Source: BMS3ABIN03 sp964418885
GTDB lineage: Bacteria; Bacteroidota; Ignavibacteria; Ignavibacteriales; Ignavibacteriaceae
Reading direction: 5' to 3'
DNA length: 64,000 nt
Assembly: GCA_964418885.1 (NCBI GenBank)
Contig: CAYQNW010000003.1
Span: 1 to 64,000 of the forward strand
The translations under genes were made by a program, and so were the position numbers. Below the pieces are notes generated by a model. The model was given only the letters and a program-made list of their open reading frames with translations, did no database searches and was not told the origin of the DNA. This document shows positions 53,557 to 61,248 of this stretch, piece by piece (positions within the stretch are counted from its first letter, which is position 1; every line of letters begins with the position of its first letter).

Positions 53557-54549
53557 ATGGAATTAAAACAAATTGCAGTAGTTACCGGCGCAAACGGATT
53601 TGTAGGCAGTCATCTTGTCGATCTTCTTCTGGAAAAAGGATTTTCTGTAAGATGTATAGTCAGAAGATCTAGTAACCTACGATGGCTTGAAGGTAAAAAT
53701 ATTCAATTATTTAAATGCGGCTTATTTGATAAAGCAGGACTCGCTGTTGCATTAAGCGGAGCAAATTATATTTTCCATGTAGCCGGTATTGTTAAATCCA
53801 AAACCAGAGAAGGATATTTTAAAGGAAATGTTGAATCAACAAAAAATTTATTAGAAATAGCACTTAATAATAGAAGCACTTTAAAACGATTTCTAATAGT
53901 TAGCAGTTTAACAGTTACCGGTCCTGCCAAAGATAATAATCCTGTAAATGAAAATGATGAATGTAAACCGCTGACTACGTATGGAAAAAGCAAGCTTGAA
54001 CAGGAAAGGCTAACACTTTCCTATAAAGATGAAATACCGGTAACAATTTGCAGGGGACCTGCAATTTATGGTGAAAGAGATACCGAGATCTTTATCTACT
54101 TCCAGAATTACGCCCGCGGTCTTTCAACAACAATTGGTTTTGATAAAAAAATATTAAGTCTTATTCATGTTATCGATATGGTAAATGGTTTATATCTGGC
54201 AGCAACTTCCGGGAAGGCAATCGGGGAAATTTATTTTATAAGCTCCGAAAAATTTTATTCCTGGAAAGAAGTAAACAGTGTAACTGCTAAAGTGTTATCG
54301 AAGAAAGCAATTGTAATTCCTGTCCCACATTATATTGTTTACACGATTGCAGCAATTGCACAATTTTTTTCAATGTTCTCTTCCAAAGCAGCAACATTAA
54401 ACATTGAGAAAGCGAAAGATCTTGTACAGCATGCCTGGATTTGTGATACATCAAAAGCAATGCGGGATTTTGGATTCAGGCAAAACATTTCTATCGAAGA
54501 AGGTGTAAAAAGAACATGTGAGTGGTATAAGAAAATGAAATGGATTTAA
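53557..54549 (+). CDS. NAD(P)-dependent epimerase/dehydratase-type reductase, candidate for sphingoid-base synthesis
   Basis: The 330-residue extended short-chain dehydrogenase has the dinucleotide-binding TGANGFVGSHLVDLLL at the N-terminus, then YIFHVAGIVKS, and the catalytic pair Y-x-x-x-K in TYGKSKLEQERL with the upstream Ser in IVSSLTVTGP. Similar epimerase-family reductases (CerR in Caulobacter) reduce the 3-keto sphingoid base made by serine palmitoyltransferase. Its position, divergent from that gene by 147 bases, supports this, but many enzymes share this fold. It is convergent with the heme lipoprotein gene. Confidence 0.75.
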   Translation: MELKQIAVVTGANGFVGSHLVDLLLEKGFSVRCIVRRSSNLRWLEGKNIQLFKCGLFDKAGLAVALSGANYIFHVAGIVKSKTREGYFKGNVESTKNLLEIALNNRSTLKRFLIVSSLTVTGPAKDNNPVNENDECKPLTTYGKSKLEQERLTLSYKDEIPVTICRGPAIYGERDTEIFIYFQNYARGLSTTIGFDKKILSLIHVIDMVNGLYLAATSGKAIGEIYFISSEKFYSWKEVNSVTAKVLSKKAIVIPVPHYIVYTIAAIAQFFSMFSSKAATLNIEKAKDLVQHAWICDTSKAMRDFGFRQNISIEEGVKRTCEWYKKMKWI

Positions 54550-54578
54550 TTTATAAGAGAATTGCAGGAAAATTAATT

Positions 54579-54971
54579 CTAATTATTAAGTGCACCCTCT
54601 GCTATCCATGTTTTCGTACCTCGAATTTGGTTGTCAGTAAATGGGACATACTTTTGTTTTCCCCGGTGAGAATATATTCCATTATCCTCTATTACCCACA
54701 CCAGTTCACTATTTTCAGGAAAATTTGGGACTACGATAGTATAGTCAACAAAGTACGTCCACTCGGATAGGTTCACACCGCCTTCTGTTCTATCCCGTCC
54801 ATGACAACCAACACATTTAACTTCTAGTACGGGTCTTATATCGTTTATGTAACTAACATTTGAATCCGGTATTACCCGGTTATCGACATCTTTAACGGTT
54901 ACAGTATCATCACAACCAAAGTAAATGACAGACACACAAGCCACTAATAATATTTTATAAAGTATTTTCAT
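54579..54971 (-). CDS. Mono-heme c-type cytochrome-like lipoprotein
   Basis: The 130-residue protein has a lipoprotein signal (CVSVIYFGCDD, lipidated Cys20) and a single heme-attachment motif C-V-G-C-H in LEVKCVGCHGRDRTEGGVNLSEW, the style of Planctomycete-type cytochrome C domains. It is short, and a distal methionine ligand is not obvious. It should sit in the periplasm, anchored to a membrane, as a small electron carrier or sensor. It is convergent with the reductase gene upstream. A promoter candidate TTGAAT-N18-TAGTTT lies at 54992-55021 on the minus strand. Confidence 0.8.
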   Translation of the reverse strand: MKILYKILLVACVSVIYFGCDDTVTVKDVDNRVIPDSNVSYINDIRPVLEVKCVGCHGRDRTEGGVNLSEWTYFVDYTIVVPNFPENSELVWVIEDNGIYSHRGKQKYVPFTDNQIRGTKTWIAEGALNN

Positions 54972-55054
54972 TATTCTAAAATAATAAAATCAAACTAAAG
55001 GCAATTAGTTTTTAAATTCAATGGAAATGGAAACATCCTATGAATTGATTTAAA

Positions 55055-55085
55055 TTGACAATCCTTTAAAAGATATTTAGATTTG
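55055..55085 (+). promoter_or_regulatory. Promoter of tRNA-Ala
   Basis: TTGACA (55055-55060), 17 bases, TAGATT (55078-55083), continuing to TAGATTTG. It lies 14 bases before the tRNA 5' end, an ideal distance. It is the clearest housekeeping promoter in the window. Confidence 0.75.
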
Positions 55086-55098
55086 TTTCTGATTTGTT

Positions 55099-55171
<73 letters not shown>

Positions 55172-55303
55172 CTTTTTTTTGGAATTGTAACAACATTCAA
55201 TTCCTGTACTTCCTGAAAAAAATTTAGTTAATAATAATGGATTAAATAATTTCTCATCCTACTTATCATACGATTTTATTATCTTCTTCCTTCCCGATAA
55301 TCA

Positions 55304-56665
55304 ATGAACATATTACTACGTAATAGTTTTTATAAAAAAATCCTTAGGGTAGCTTTGCCTGCTATTGCAGGTCTTTCTACTCAGATGGTTGTTTCATTGG
55401 TTGATTCTGCTATGGTTGGCAGACTTGATGAAGCTACTTACGCTTTGGCAGCTATGGGAATAGGTGTTCTTGCAACCTGGGCCCTGATAAGTTTCTTTTC
55501 GAGTCTGGCAACCGGTATTCATGTTATAGTTGCGCGTAAGTATGGACAGGGAGATTATATAAGCTGCGGAAATACATTAAATAATTCTTTAATGGTTGCA
55601 TTGGTTATAGGAATAATTGTGGCAGCCATAGGAATCTTTTTTGCTAATCCAATTGCTCATCTTTTTGCGGCTGATAAAACAGTCGGAAACTTTGCAAGTG
55701 AATATATTTTTTACAGGTTTCTGGGAATTCCATTCTTTTTAATTTCAGTTTCATACCGTGGATTTTTCTTCGGTATAAATAAAACTAAAATCTTTATGTT
55801 TTCCGGTGTTATAACAAACCTGTTGAATATTATTTTCAATTACACTCTTATCTATGGAAATTTTGGATTTCCAAGAATGGGTTTAGCCGGTGCAGGATTG
55901 GGTTCTTCAATTGCTACTGCATTCGATGGAATGTTTTATTTGTTTATTCTTCTGCTTCCCCAGTACAGAAAAAGATATCAGAACTTCAGGCATTTCAAAA
56001 TCGATGCAAACATTATTAAAGGTATCTTCAGAATTTCACTTCCGGTTTCTTTTCAAAACGTATTTATACTTCTTGGCTTTTTAAGCTTTGTTTCTATTGT
56101 TGGATTGATAGGTACAATAGAACAGGCAGCAACTCAGGCTACGATCAGTGCTTTGTTTATTTCTTTCTTACCTTGCTTTGGTTTTGGTATTGCAGTACAG
56201 ACTTTAGTAGGAAATAATCTTGGAGCAGGGAAATTTAAGCTTGCAAAAATTTATGGTTTTGAAACTGCAAAAATTGCAACAATCTATACAATATTCCTGG
56301 GATTCATTTTTATTCTTTTACCCAAATATGTTCTACTGATAATAACAAACAACAGCGATATAATTGATGTAGCAGTTCCTGCGTTAAGGATAGCAGGATT
56401 TGCTCAGATCTTTTACGGAATCGGTGTTGTACTGGCGAACGGCTTGCAGGCTGCAGGAAGAACTTTTTACGTTATGAAGTCGGAAGTAATTACTAATCTT
56501 CTGATCTTTGTTCCTCTATCTTATTTTCTTGGAGTTTATCTGGGACTCGGATTTTCCTGGGCGTGGGTAGCACTGCCGGTTTATATTGTTATCTATTCAT
56601 CTATAATATTTTTAAAATTTAATTCGAATAAGTGGTACACAAAAATTCCGATAGATCGGGAATAG
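55304..56665 (+). CDS. MATE-family multidrug/metabolite exporter
   Basis: The 453-residue, 12-helix inner-membrane protein belongs to the MATE (DinF/NorM-like) family. Typical parts are RVALPAIAGLSTQMVVSLVDSAMVGRLDEATYALAAMGIG in helices 1-2 and SPLP-like FRISLPVSFQNVFILLGFLSFVSIVGLIGTIEQAATQATISALFISFLPCFGFGIAVQTLVGNNLGAGK at the repeat boundary. It exports cationic compounds using a sodium or proton gradient. It is alone on its strand after tRNA-Ala. The substrate cannot be predicted. Confidence 0.92.
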   Translation: MNILLRNSFYKKILRVALPAIAGLSTQMVVSLVDSAMVGRLDEATYALAAMGIGVLATWALISFFSSLATGIHVIVARKYGQGDYISCGNTLNNSLMVALVIGIIVAAIGIFFANPIAHLFAADKTVGNFASEYIFYRFLGIPFFLISVSYRGFFFGINKTKIFMFSGVITNLLNIIFNYTLIYGNFGFPRMGLAGAGLGSSIATAFDGMFYLFILLLPQYRKRYQNFRHFKIDANIIKGIFRISLPVSFQNVFILLGFLSFVSIVGLIGTIEQAATQATISALFISFLPCFGFGIAVQTLVGNNLGAGKFKLAKIYGFETAKIATIYTIFLGFIFILLPKYVLLIITNNSDIIDVAVPALRIAGFAQIFYGIGVVLANGLQAAGRTFYVMKSEVITNLLIFVPLSYFLGVYLGLGFSWAWVALPVYIVIYSSIIFLKFNSNKWYTKIPIDRE

Positions 56666-56808
56666 TTTTTGATTAACAACATCTGAAAAAATATTACACT
56701 CAACTGAATAATAAAGTTTGGGGATGAATTTCCTGCAATTTTCAGAAAAGATGTTCAAATCAAAGTTTTATAAGGGGAAATAATTACCTGTGAAAACTGT
56801 AAAAACCC

Positions 56809-56837
56809 TTGACAAAGAACCTGTTAAAAGATATATT
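56809..56837 (+). promoter_or_regulatory. Strong promoter directly before a start codon
   Basis: TTGACA (56809-56814), 17 bases, TATATT (56832-56837). The predicted start point falls at about 56844, which is the ATG of the next gene, so the transcript may be leaderless. Confidence 0.6.
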
Positions 56838-56843
56838 TTGGGC

Positions 56844-57242
56844 ATGAAAAAAGCGCTACTAAGAATTTTTTCAATACTTTTGTTTGTAGTAGCTCTCAAC
56901 GCTGCTGCTTTTATTGATTATTTTCAGGGTCACAGTGAGGGGGATGATATAATCCTTGAATGGAAAACTGCAGAAGAAGTTAACCTTGATAAATTTGTAA
57001 TCGAAAGAAAAACACCTCAAAGTTCATATATAGAAATTGCAAACGTTGAACCTAAAGGAAGCAATTCAACTTATAAATTCCGTGATGAATCTGCTTATAA
57101 AACTGAGGACCTTGTTTTTACTTATCAACTTAAAATTGTTGATAATGATGGTAAAATATCCAAATCAAGTGAAATAACAGTTTCTCATAATGTTTCCGAT
57201 GTTAAGCGTACTTGGGGCAGCATTAAAGCAATGTTCAGGTAA
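56844..57242 (+). CDS. Small secreted FN3-like protein
   Basis: The 132-residue protein has a signal peptide (ALLRIFSILLFVVALNAAA) and one FN3-type beta-sandwich (IILEWKTAEEVNLDKFVIERKTPQSSYIEIANV, YKFRDES, FTYQLKIVDNDGKISKSSEI). This pattern matches the domain seen before T9SS tails in related proteins, but no sorting domain follows. I chose ATG 56844 over GTG 56790, because the GTG lies upstream of the promoter. The SpoIID gene follows 8 bases later. Function unknown. Confidence 0.7.
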   Translation: MKKALLRIFSILLFVVALNAAAFIDYFQGHSEGDDIILEWKTAEEVNLDKFVIERKTPQSSYIEIANVEPKGSNSTYKFRDESAYKTEDLVFTYQLKIVDNDGKISKSSEITVSHNVSDVKRTWGSIKAMFR

Positions 57243-57250
57243 TATTTTCG

Positions 57251-58582
57251 TTGCGTATCAAATCTCACCTTTCATTAAAAATATCCTCATTAAATTTTCA
57301 AAGTAAATTCTTTCTGTTCTTATGTAATTCATATGGAATTATTTTTTCTATTCTTTTAGTAATTACATTTGCATTAATATTAAGTGCTTGTTCCAGTTCA
57401 AAAAGATTCACTTCCCACGAAGAGTCAGCTACCAATAAAAGGGAAAACGAAAACATAGAAACCGATCTAAACTCAATCAGAGTATTTTTAGATGAAAAAC
57501 CGGCAGCACTTTATATCACCGTTCAAAATAAAGTTTATTTGTTCAATGAAAAGAGAAAAGTTGCAGAGATAAATAGTGGTAATACAATTGAATGTTATAG
57601 TAATTCACAGACAGTTAGTATAAAAATAAGCAGGCAAAATTTTATCGGGAAATACTTTCAGATTGTTGCATCAAACGGTAACGCAGTTAAATATAACGGG
57701 AAAAATTATAAAGGAAATCTCAGGATTGTATCCACCGGTAAAAGTGTTGTACTGGTAAATTTTGTAGATCTTGAAAATTACTTAAAGGGCGTTATTGCTA
57801 AAGAGATGCCTATAGGTTCTAACAAAGAAAATTTTGAAGCATTAAAAGCTTTTGCAATTTGCGCAAGAACTTATGCTGTAGCAAAAATGTACGAAGGCAG
57901 TTTATTATATGACATCTTTCCCGACACAAGAGACCAGGTTTATGGAGGTGAAACTGCTGAAAGGAGTGTTTCAAACGAGGCAGTTGAAAAAACATCAGGT
58001 ACTATTTTGTCATATAATGGCGAACCGGCTAAAATATATTATCATTCAACCTGTGGTGGTGAAACTGAAAATGTAGAAAATGTTTTTCCCAGACCGCCAG
58101 TGCCTTATCTTGTCTCTGTAGATGATGGATCAGATCCCTATTGTAAAATATCTCCACGATATAAATGGGAAGAGGTTTATTCTGAAAATGAGATTATTCA
58201 AAAATTGTATAGCTCGAATGTTATACTAAATACAAAATATACACTTGATGATATTAAAATTGTAGAAAAATATAACTCCGGAAGAGTAAAAGATCTTGAG
58301 ATAGATTTGAATTCAGGCGATGGACGAAAAGAGATTCATCTTTATGGAAATGAAATCAGGTTTAAACTAAGAACCCCGGTAAAAAATCTTGTACTCTGGA
58401 GTACTTTATTCAATATAAAAAAGGGAAGTGGTAATACTTTTATTTTTGAAGGAAGAGGTTACGGACACGGCGTAGGTTTCTGCCAATGGGGTGCTATAGG
58501 AAGATCGAAAGCGGGACAGGATTACAAAGAAATACTTGCTCATTATTTTCCCGGTACAACGTTGAGTAAAATAAATGATTGA
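57251..58582 (+). CDS. SpoIID/LytB-domain lipoprotein
   Basis: The 443-residue protein has a lipoprotein signal (LLVITFALILSACSSSK). A SpoIID domain follows: NYLKGVIAKEMP, ALKAFAICARTYAV, YHSTCGGETENVENVF, and the C-terminal GRGYGHGVGFCQWGAIGRSKAG. SpoIID proteins are lytic transglycosylases or amidase regulators of the cell wall. No ATG is near the N-terminus; TTG at 57251 gives the only frame with the full signal peptide. The gene overlaps maf by 8 bases, so they are co-translated. It is in the run FN3-SpoIID-maf-UPF0104. Confidence 0.85.
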   Translation: MRIKSHLSLKISSLNFQSKFFLFLCNSYGIIFSILLVITFALILSACSSSKRFTSHEESATNKRENENIETDLNSIRVFLDEKPAALYITVQNKVYLFNEKRKVAEINSGNTIECYSNSQTVSIKISRQNFIGKYFQIVASNGNAVKYNGKNYKGNLRIVSTGKSVVLVNFVDLENYLKGVIAKEMPIGSNKENFEALKAFAICARTYAVAKMYEGSLLYDIFPDTRDQVYGGETAERSVSNEAVEKTSGTILSYNGEPAKIYYHSTCGGETENVENVFPRPPVPYLVSVDDGSDPYCKISPRYKWEEVYSENEIIQKLYSSNVILNTKYTLDDIKIVEKYNSGRVKDLEIDLNSGDGRKEIHLYGNEIRFKLRTPVKNLVLWSTLFNIKKGSGNTFIFEGRGYGHGVGFCQWGAIGRSKAGQDYKEILAHYFPGTTLSKIND

Positions 58583-59153
58583 AACCAACCTGCCGATCTA
58601 TCTTTGCTCGAGATCCCCGCGAAGAAGAAAATTATTAAATCAAATAAACTTGAAATTCAGATCCTTTTCGATTGATGTAGATGAATCAATTTTAAAAAAT
58701 GAAAAACCTGTTCATATTGTAAAAAGACTTGCAAGTAATAAGTTGAGCGAAGCTCTTAAAAAAGTTAAAAAAGGAATAATCATAACCGCAGATACAATTG
58801 TTGTTCTGGATAATAAAGTATTAGGAAAACCAGAGGATGAACAGGATGCAGTTAGGATTCTGAAAAAGCTGAGCGGAAGAGTACATACAGTTTATACGGG
58901 ATTTTCAATTTTCAACACGGAAAAGAATTTACAAATAACAGATTATGAAAAAACAAAAGTTGAATTCAGAAAAATGGATGAAGATGAAATCAGAGAATAT
59001 GTAAGAGGTGGCAGCCCGATGGATAAAGCCGGCGCTTACGGTATCCAGGATGATTTTGGTGCAGTATTCATAAAAAAAATAAGTGGGTGTTATTACAACG
59101 TTGTAGGTTTACCATTACAAAAAGTATATCAAACCTTGAAGAAAATTATTTAA
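58575..59153 (+). CDS. maf: Maf-like nucleotide pyrophosphatase
   Basis: The 192-residue protein has the Maf signatures YLCSRSPRRRKLLNQ at the N-terminus, ITADTIVVLDNKVLGKP with the catalytic acidic residue, and GAYGIQDDFGAVFIKKISGCYYNVVGLP. Maf proteins hydrolyse non-canonical nucleotides and are linked to septum formation. The ATG overlaps the end of the SpoIID gene, and the stop is one base before the next start. Confidence 0.93.
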   Translation: MIETNLPIYLCSRSPRRRKLLNQINLKFRSFSIDVDESILKNEKPVHIVKRLASNKLSEALKKVKKGIIITADTIVVLDNKVLGKPEDEQDAVRILKKLSGRVHTVYTGFSIFNTEKNLQITDYEKTKVEFRKMDEDEIREYVRGGSPMDKAGAYGIQDDFGAVFIKKISGCYYNVVGLPLQKVYQTLKKII

Positions 59154-59154
59154 G

Positions 59155-60126
59155 TTGATTGGGAAACTAAAAAGAAAAATTCTCCTCTCGATAATAATTG
59201 CAGGGGTTATCTATCTTGCATTTACTATTTACGGCGATTACCAGAAAGTCATAACGGCTTTTTCTGATTTTAGCTGGTACTTACTTCCAATTTTGCTTCT
59301 GCTATCATTTCTTAATTATTTCGTAAGATTTACTAAATGGGATTATTACTGTTCCCTTATAAATGTAAAAATTAAGAAAAAGGATTCGCTCTCAATTTTT
59401 ATGTCCGGTCTTATTATGAGCATAACACCAGGTAAAATTGGTGAGTTGTTGAAAGTTTATCTTTTAAAGGAAGTAACCAAAGATCCCATTAGTAAAACCG
59501 CACCTATAATTTTTGCAGAACGAGTTACTGATTTCCTCTCATTGTTATTAATTGCTATCATCGGTGCTTATACATTTGATTACGGTACCGGACTTACGTT
59601 AGGTGTCTCTGTTTTTTTTGTTGCTGTTATCATTATAATCTGTAATAAGAAATTATCGCTTCTTCTGTTAAATTCATTTGAGAAAATCGGATTTTTAAAA
59701 AAATATATTTTGAATCTTCACAAAGCTTATGAAAGTTCATATCAACTGCTCAGACCGGTTCCGTTGATAAAGATGACCATTGTTAGTTTAATTTCATGGA
59801 GTTTCGAATGTTTGGGATATCATTTAATTCTTTTAAATTTTGGATTCAATTTTGGATTTTTCTGGGCATCGTTCAGTTATGCATTTGCTACAATTGCAGG
59901 TGCGGTATCTATGCTGCCCGGAGGTCTGGGTGTTACTGAAGGTTCGTTAACACTTCTTCTAGTAGAAAAGGGTGTAGCGAATAATATAGCTGTGACTACA
60001 ACATTGTTAGTTAGAGTTGTAACACTTTGGTTTGCTGTTTTAGTTGGAGTAGTTAGTGTTTCACTTTATCAAAAACGGTTTGGAAAAATAACCATAGATT
60101 CTCTAAATAATGAAAAAAACCATTAA
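59155..60126 (+). CDS. UPF0104 (flippase-like) integral membrane protein
   Basis: The 323-residue protein has about eight helices and the family features RFTKWDYYC and MSITPGKIGELLKVYLLK, followed by PIIFAERVTDFLSLLLIAIIGAY and SMLPGGLGVTEGSLTLLLV. UPF0104 members relate to lysylphosphatidylglycerol synthase transmembrane domains and to flippase-like AglD proteins. The start is TTG at 59155, one base past maf. It may flip or act on a lipid, but the substrate is unknown. Confidence 0.85.
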   Translation: MIGKLKRKILLSIIIAGVIYLAFTIYGDYQKVITAFSDFSWYLLPILLLLSFLNYFVRFTKWDYYCSLINVKIKKKDSLSIFMSGLIMSITPGKIGELLKVYLLKEVTKDPISKTAPIIFAERVTDFLSLLLIAIIGAYTFDYGTGLTLGVSVFFVAVIIIICNKKLSLLLLNSFEKIGFLKKYILNLHKAYESSYQLLRPVPLIKMTIVSLISWSFECLGYHLILLNFGFNFGFFWASFSYAFATIAGAVSMLPGGLGVTEGSLTLLLVEKGVANNIAVTTTLLVRVVTLWFAVLVGVVSVSLYQKRFGKITIDSLNNEKNH

Positions 60127-60321
60127 TTCAGAAATTGTAACTTATTTTACAAAGTAGATAAAAAATATAATTAAAGTAAAATCCCCGGTGTTTGCAACTG
60201 AAATGATCAGGAATATGTATTTGTTGTTTCTTTTGTAGTAATTATTTCGTATATAATAACATACTTAAAAGTGGGAAATTATACCTTATAGGGGAAGAAA
60301 GGCTAATTGAAAGCTGTTTTC

Positions 60322-60350
60322 TTGATATTCAAAGACCCTATTGGTATATT
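60322..60350 (+). promoter_or_regulatory. Promoter candidate for the YtxH-DUF948 genes
   Basis: TTGATA (60322-60327), 17 bases, TATATT (60345-60350). Transcription would start near 60357, leaving a 30-base leader with an AAGGAG ribosome-binding site before ATG 60388. Confidence 0.7.
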
Positions 60351-60387
60351 TTATTCCCTTAAATAATTGAAAAATAAGGAGTTTGTT

Positions 60388-60804
60388 ATGGAACAGGAAA
60401 CTCATTTTGGTAAAGGTGTTTTAATTGGATTTTTAGCCGGTGGAGCACTCGGAGCTGCCCTGGCATTGTTATATGCACCCAAAAGCGGTAGAGAGCTTCG
60501 TCAGGATATTAAAGTAAAAACTGATGATTATATGGATGAAGCAGAAAAATATATAGCCGAGGCAAAAGATAAAGCTATCGATCTGATCAATGAAGGTAAA
60601 AAAAGATCGGAAAAGCTTATTAAAGATGCAAGAACAAAATCTGAAGAGCTTTTGAAAGATGCTGAAAAAGTTCTTGATGATGCTAAGGGAAAAACCGGAG
60701 AAATGGTAAAAACAGGAAGAGAAAAGGTCGACCAGAAATCCGGTCAGATCAAGAGTGCGATCAAGGCTGGTGTTGATGCATACAAAGAAACTAAAAAATC
60801 TTAA
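60388..60804 (+). CDS. YtxH-domain protein
   Basis: The 138-residue protein has an N-terminal transmembrane segment (GKGVLIGFLAGGALGAALALLYAPKSGRELRQDI), the YtxH hallmark, then a long amphipathic helix rich in Lys, Glu and Ala, similar to late-embryogenesis-abundant repeats (AEKYIAEAKDKAIDLINEGKKRSEKLIKDA). YtxH proteins are stress-linked. I chose ATG 60388 with AAGGAG over a TTG at 60367. The DUF948 gene starts 13 bases later, a pairing also common elsewhere. Confidence 0.85.
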   Translation: MEQETHFGKGVLIGFLAGGALGAALALLYAPKSGRELRQDIKVKTDDYMDEAEKYIAEAKDKAIDLINEGKKRSEKLIKDARTKSEELLKDAEKVLDDAKGKTGEMVKTGREKVDQKSGQIKSAIKAGVDAYKETKKS

Positions 60805-60817
60805 CTGATTTTTATCA

Positions 60818-61210
60818 ATGAGTCTTATCGACATCTTATTAGTTATTCTGTTGATCGTAGCATCAGTGCTATGCATTACATTGGTTTACTATCTCTGGAA
60901 GATTACACAGTCGATTAAATCGATTCAGGAAGACATAGATAAACTTTCAACTGATATGCAGCCGCTCATAAATTCTACTTCGGAGCTGGCTCAGAATCTT
61001 TCAGAGATAACCGAGAACGCCAGGGGACATGTAGAAATGTCTAAAAATATTGTTGAAAGCGTAAAGGACCGCGTAGATACTATACTTAAGTTTGAAGAGA
61101 ATGTCAGGAATGGTATTGAAGGTCCAATTATGTCTTTCATTAAAGAGATAACTGCAATATATAACGGTTTTCATACATTCATAAACAACTTAAAAAAGAA
61201 AAATACTTAG
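60818..61210 (+). CDS. DUF948-family membrane-anchored coiled coil
   Basis: The 130-residue protein has one N-terminal transmembrane helix (IDILLVILLIVASVLCITLVYYLWKI) and an amphipathic coiled coil (SIQEDIDKLSTDMQPLINSTSELAQNLSEITENARGHVEMS). It matches the DUF948 family, which is often encoded with YtxH as a stress pair. Function unknown. Confidence 0.8.
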   Translation: MSLIDILLVILLIVASVLCITLVYYLWKITQSIKSIQEDIDKLSTDMQPLINSTSELAQNLSEITENARGHVEMSKNIVESVKDRVDTILKFEENVRNGIEGPIMSFIKEITAIYNGFHTFINNLKKKNT

Positions 61211-61248
61211 ATTGATTTTCACACCTTTAGTTTTCTAGGAGGATCTCA

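Noticed and set aside
54540..54770. Plus-strand open frame of 76 codons following the reductase gene
   Set aside because: It is antisense to the heme lipoprotein, which has a lipobox and CxxCH, so the minus-strand reading is the real one.
60469..60876. Minus-strand open frame of 135 codons
   Set aside because: It is antisense to the YtxH gene and part of the DUF948 gene. Its Phe/Ser/Ile-rich content is what the Lys/Glu-rich sense strand produces in reverse.
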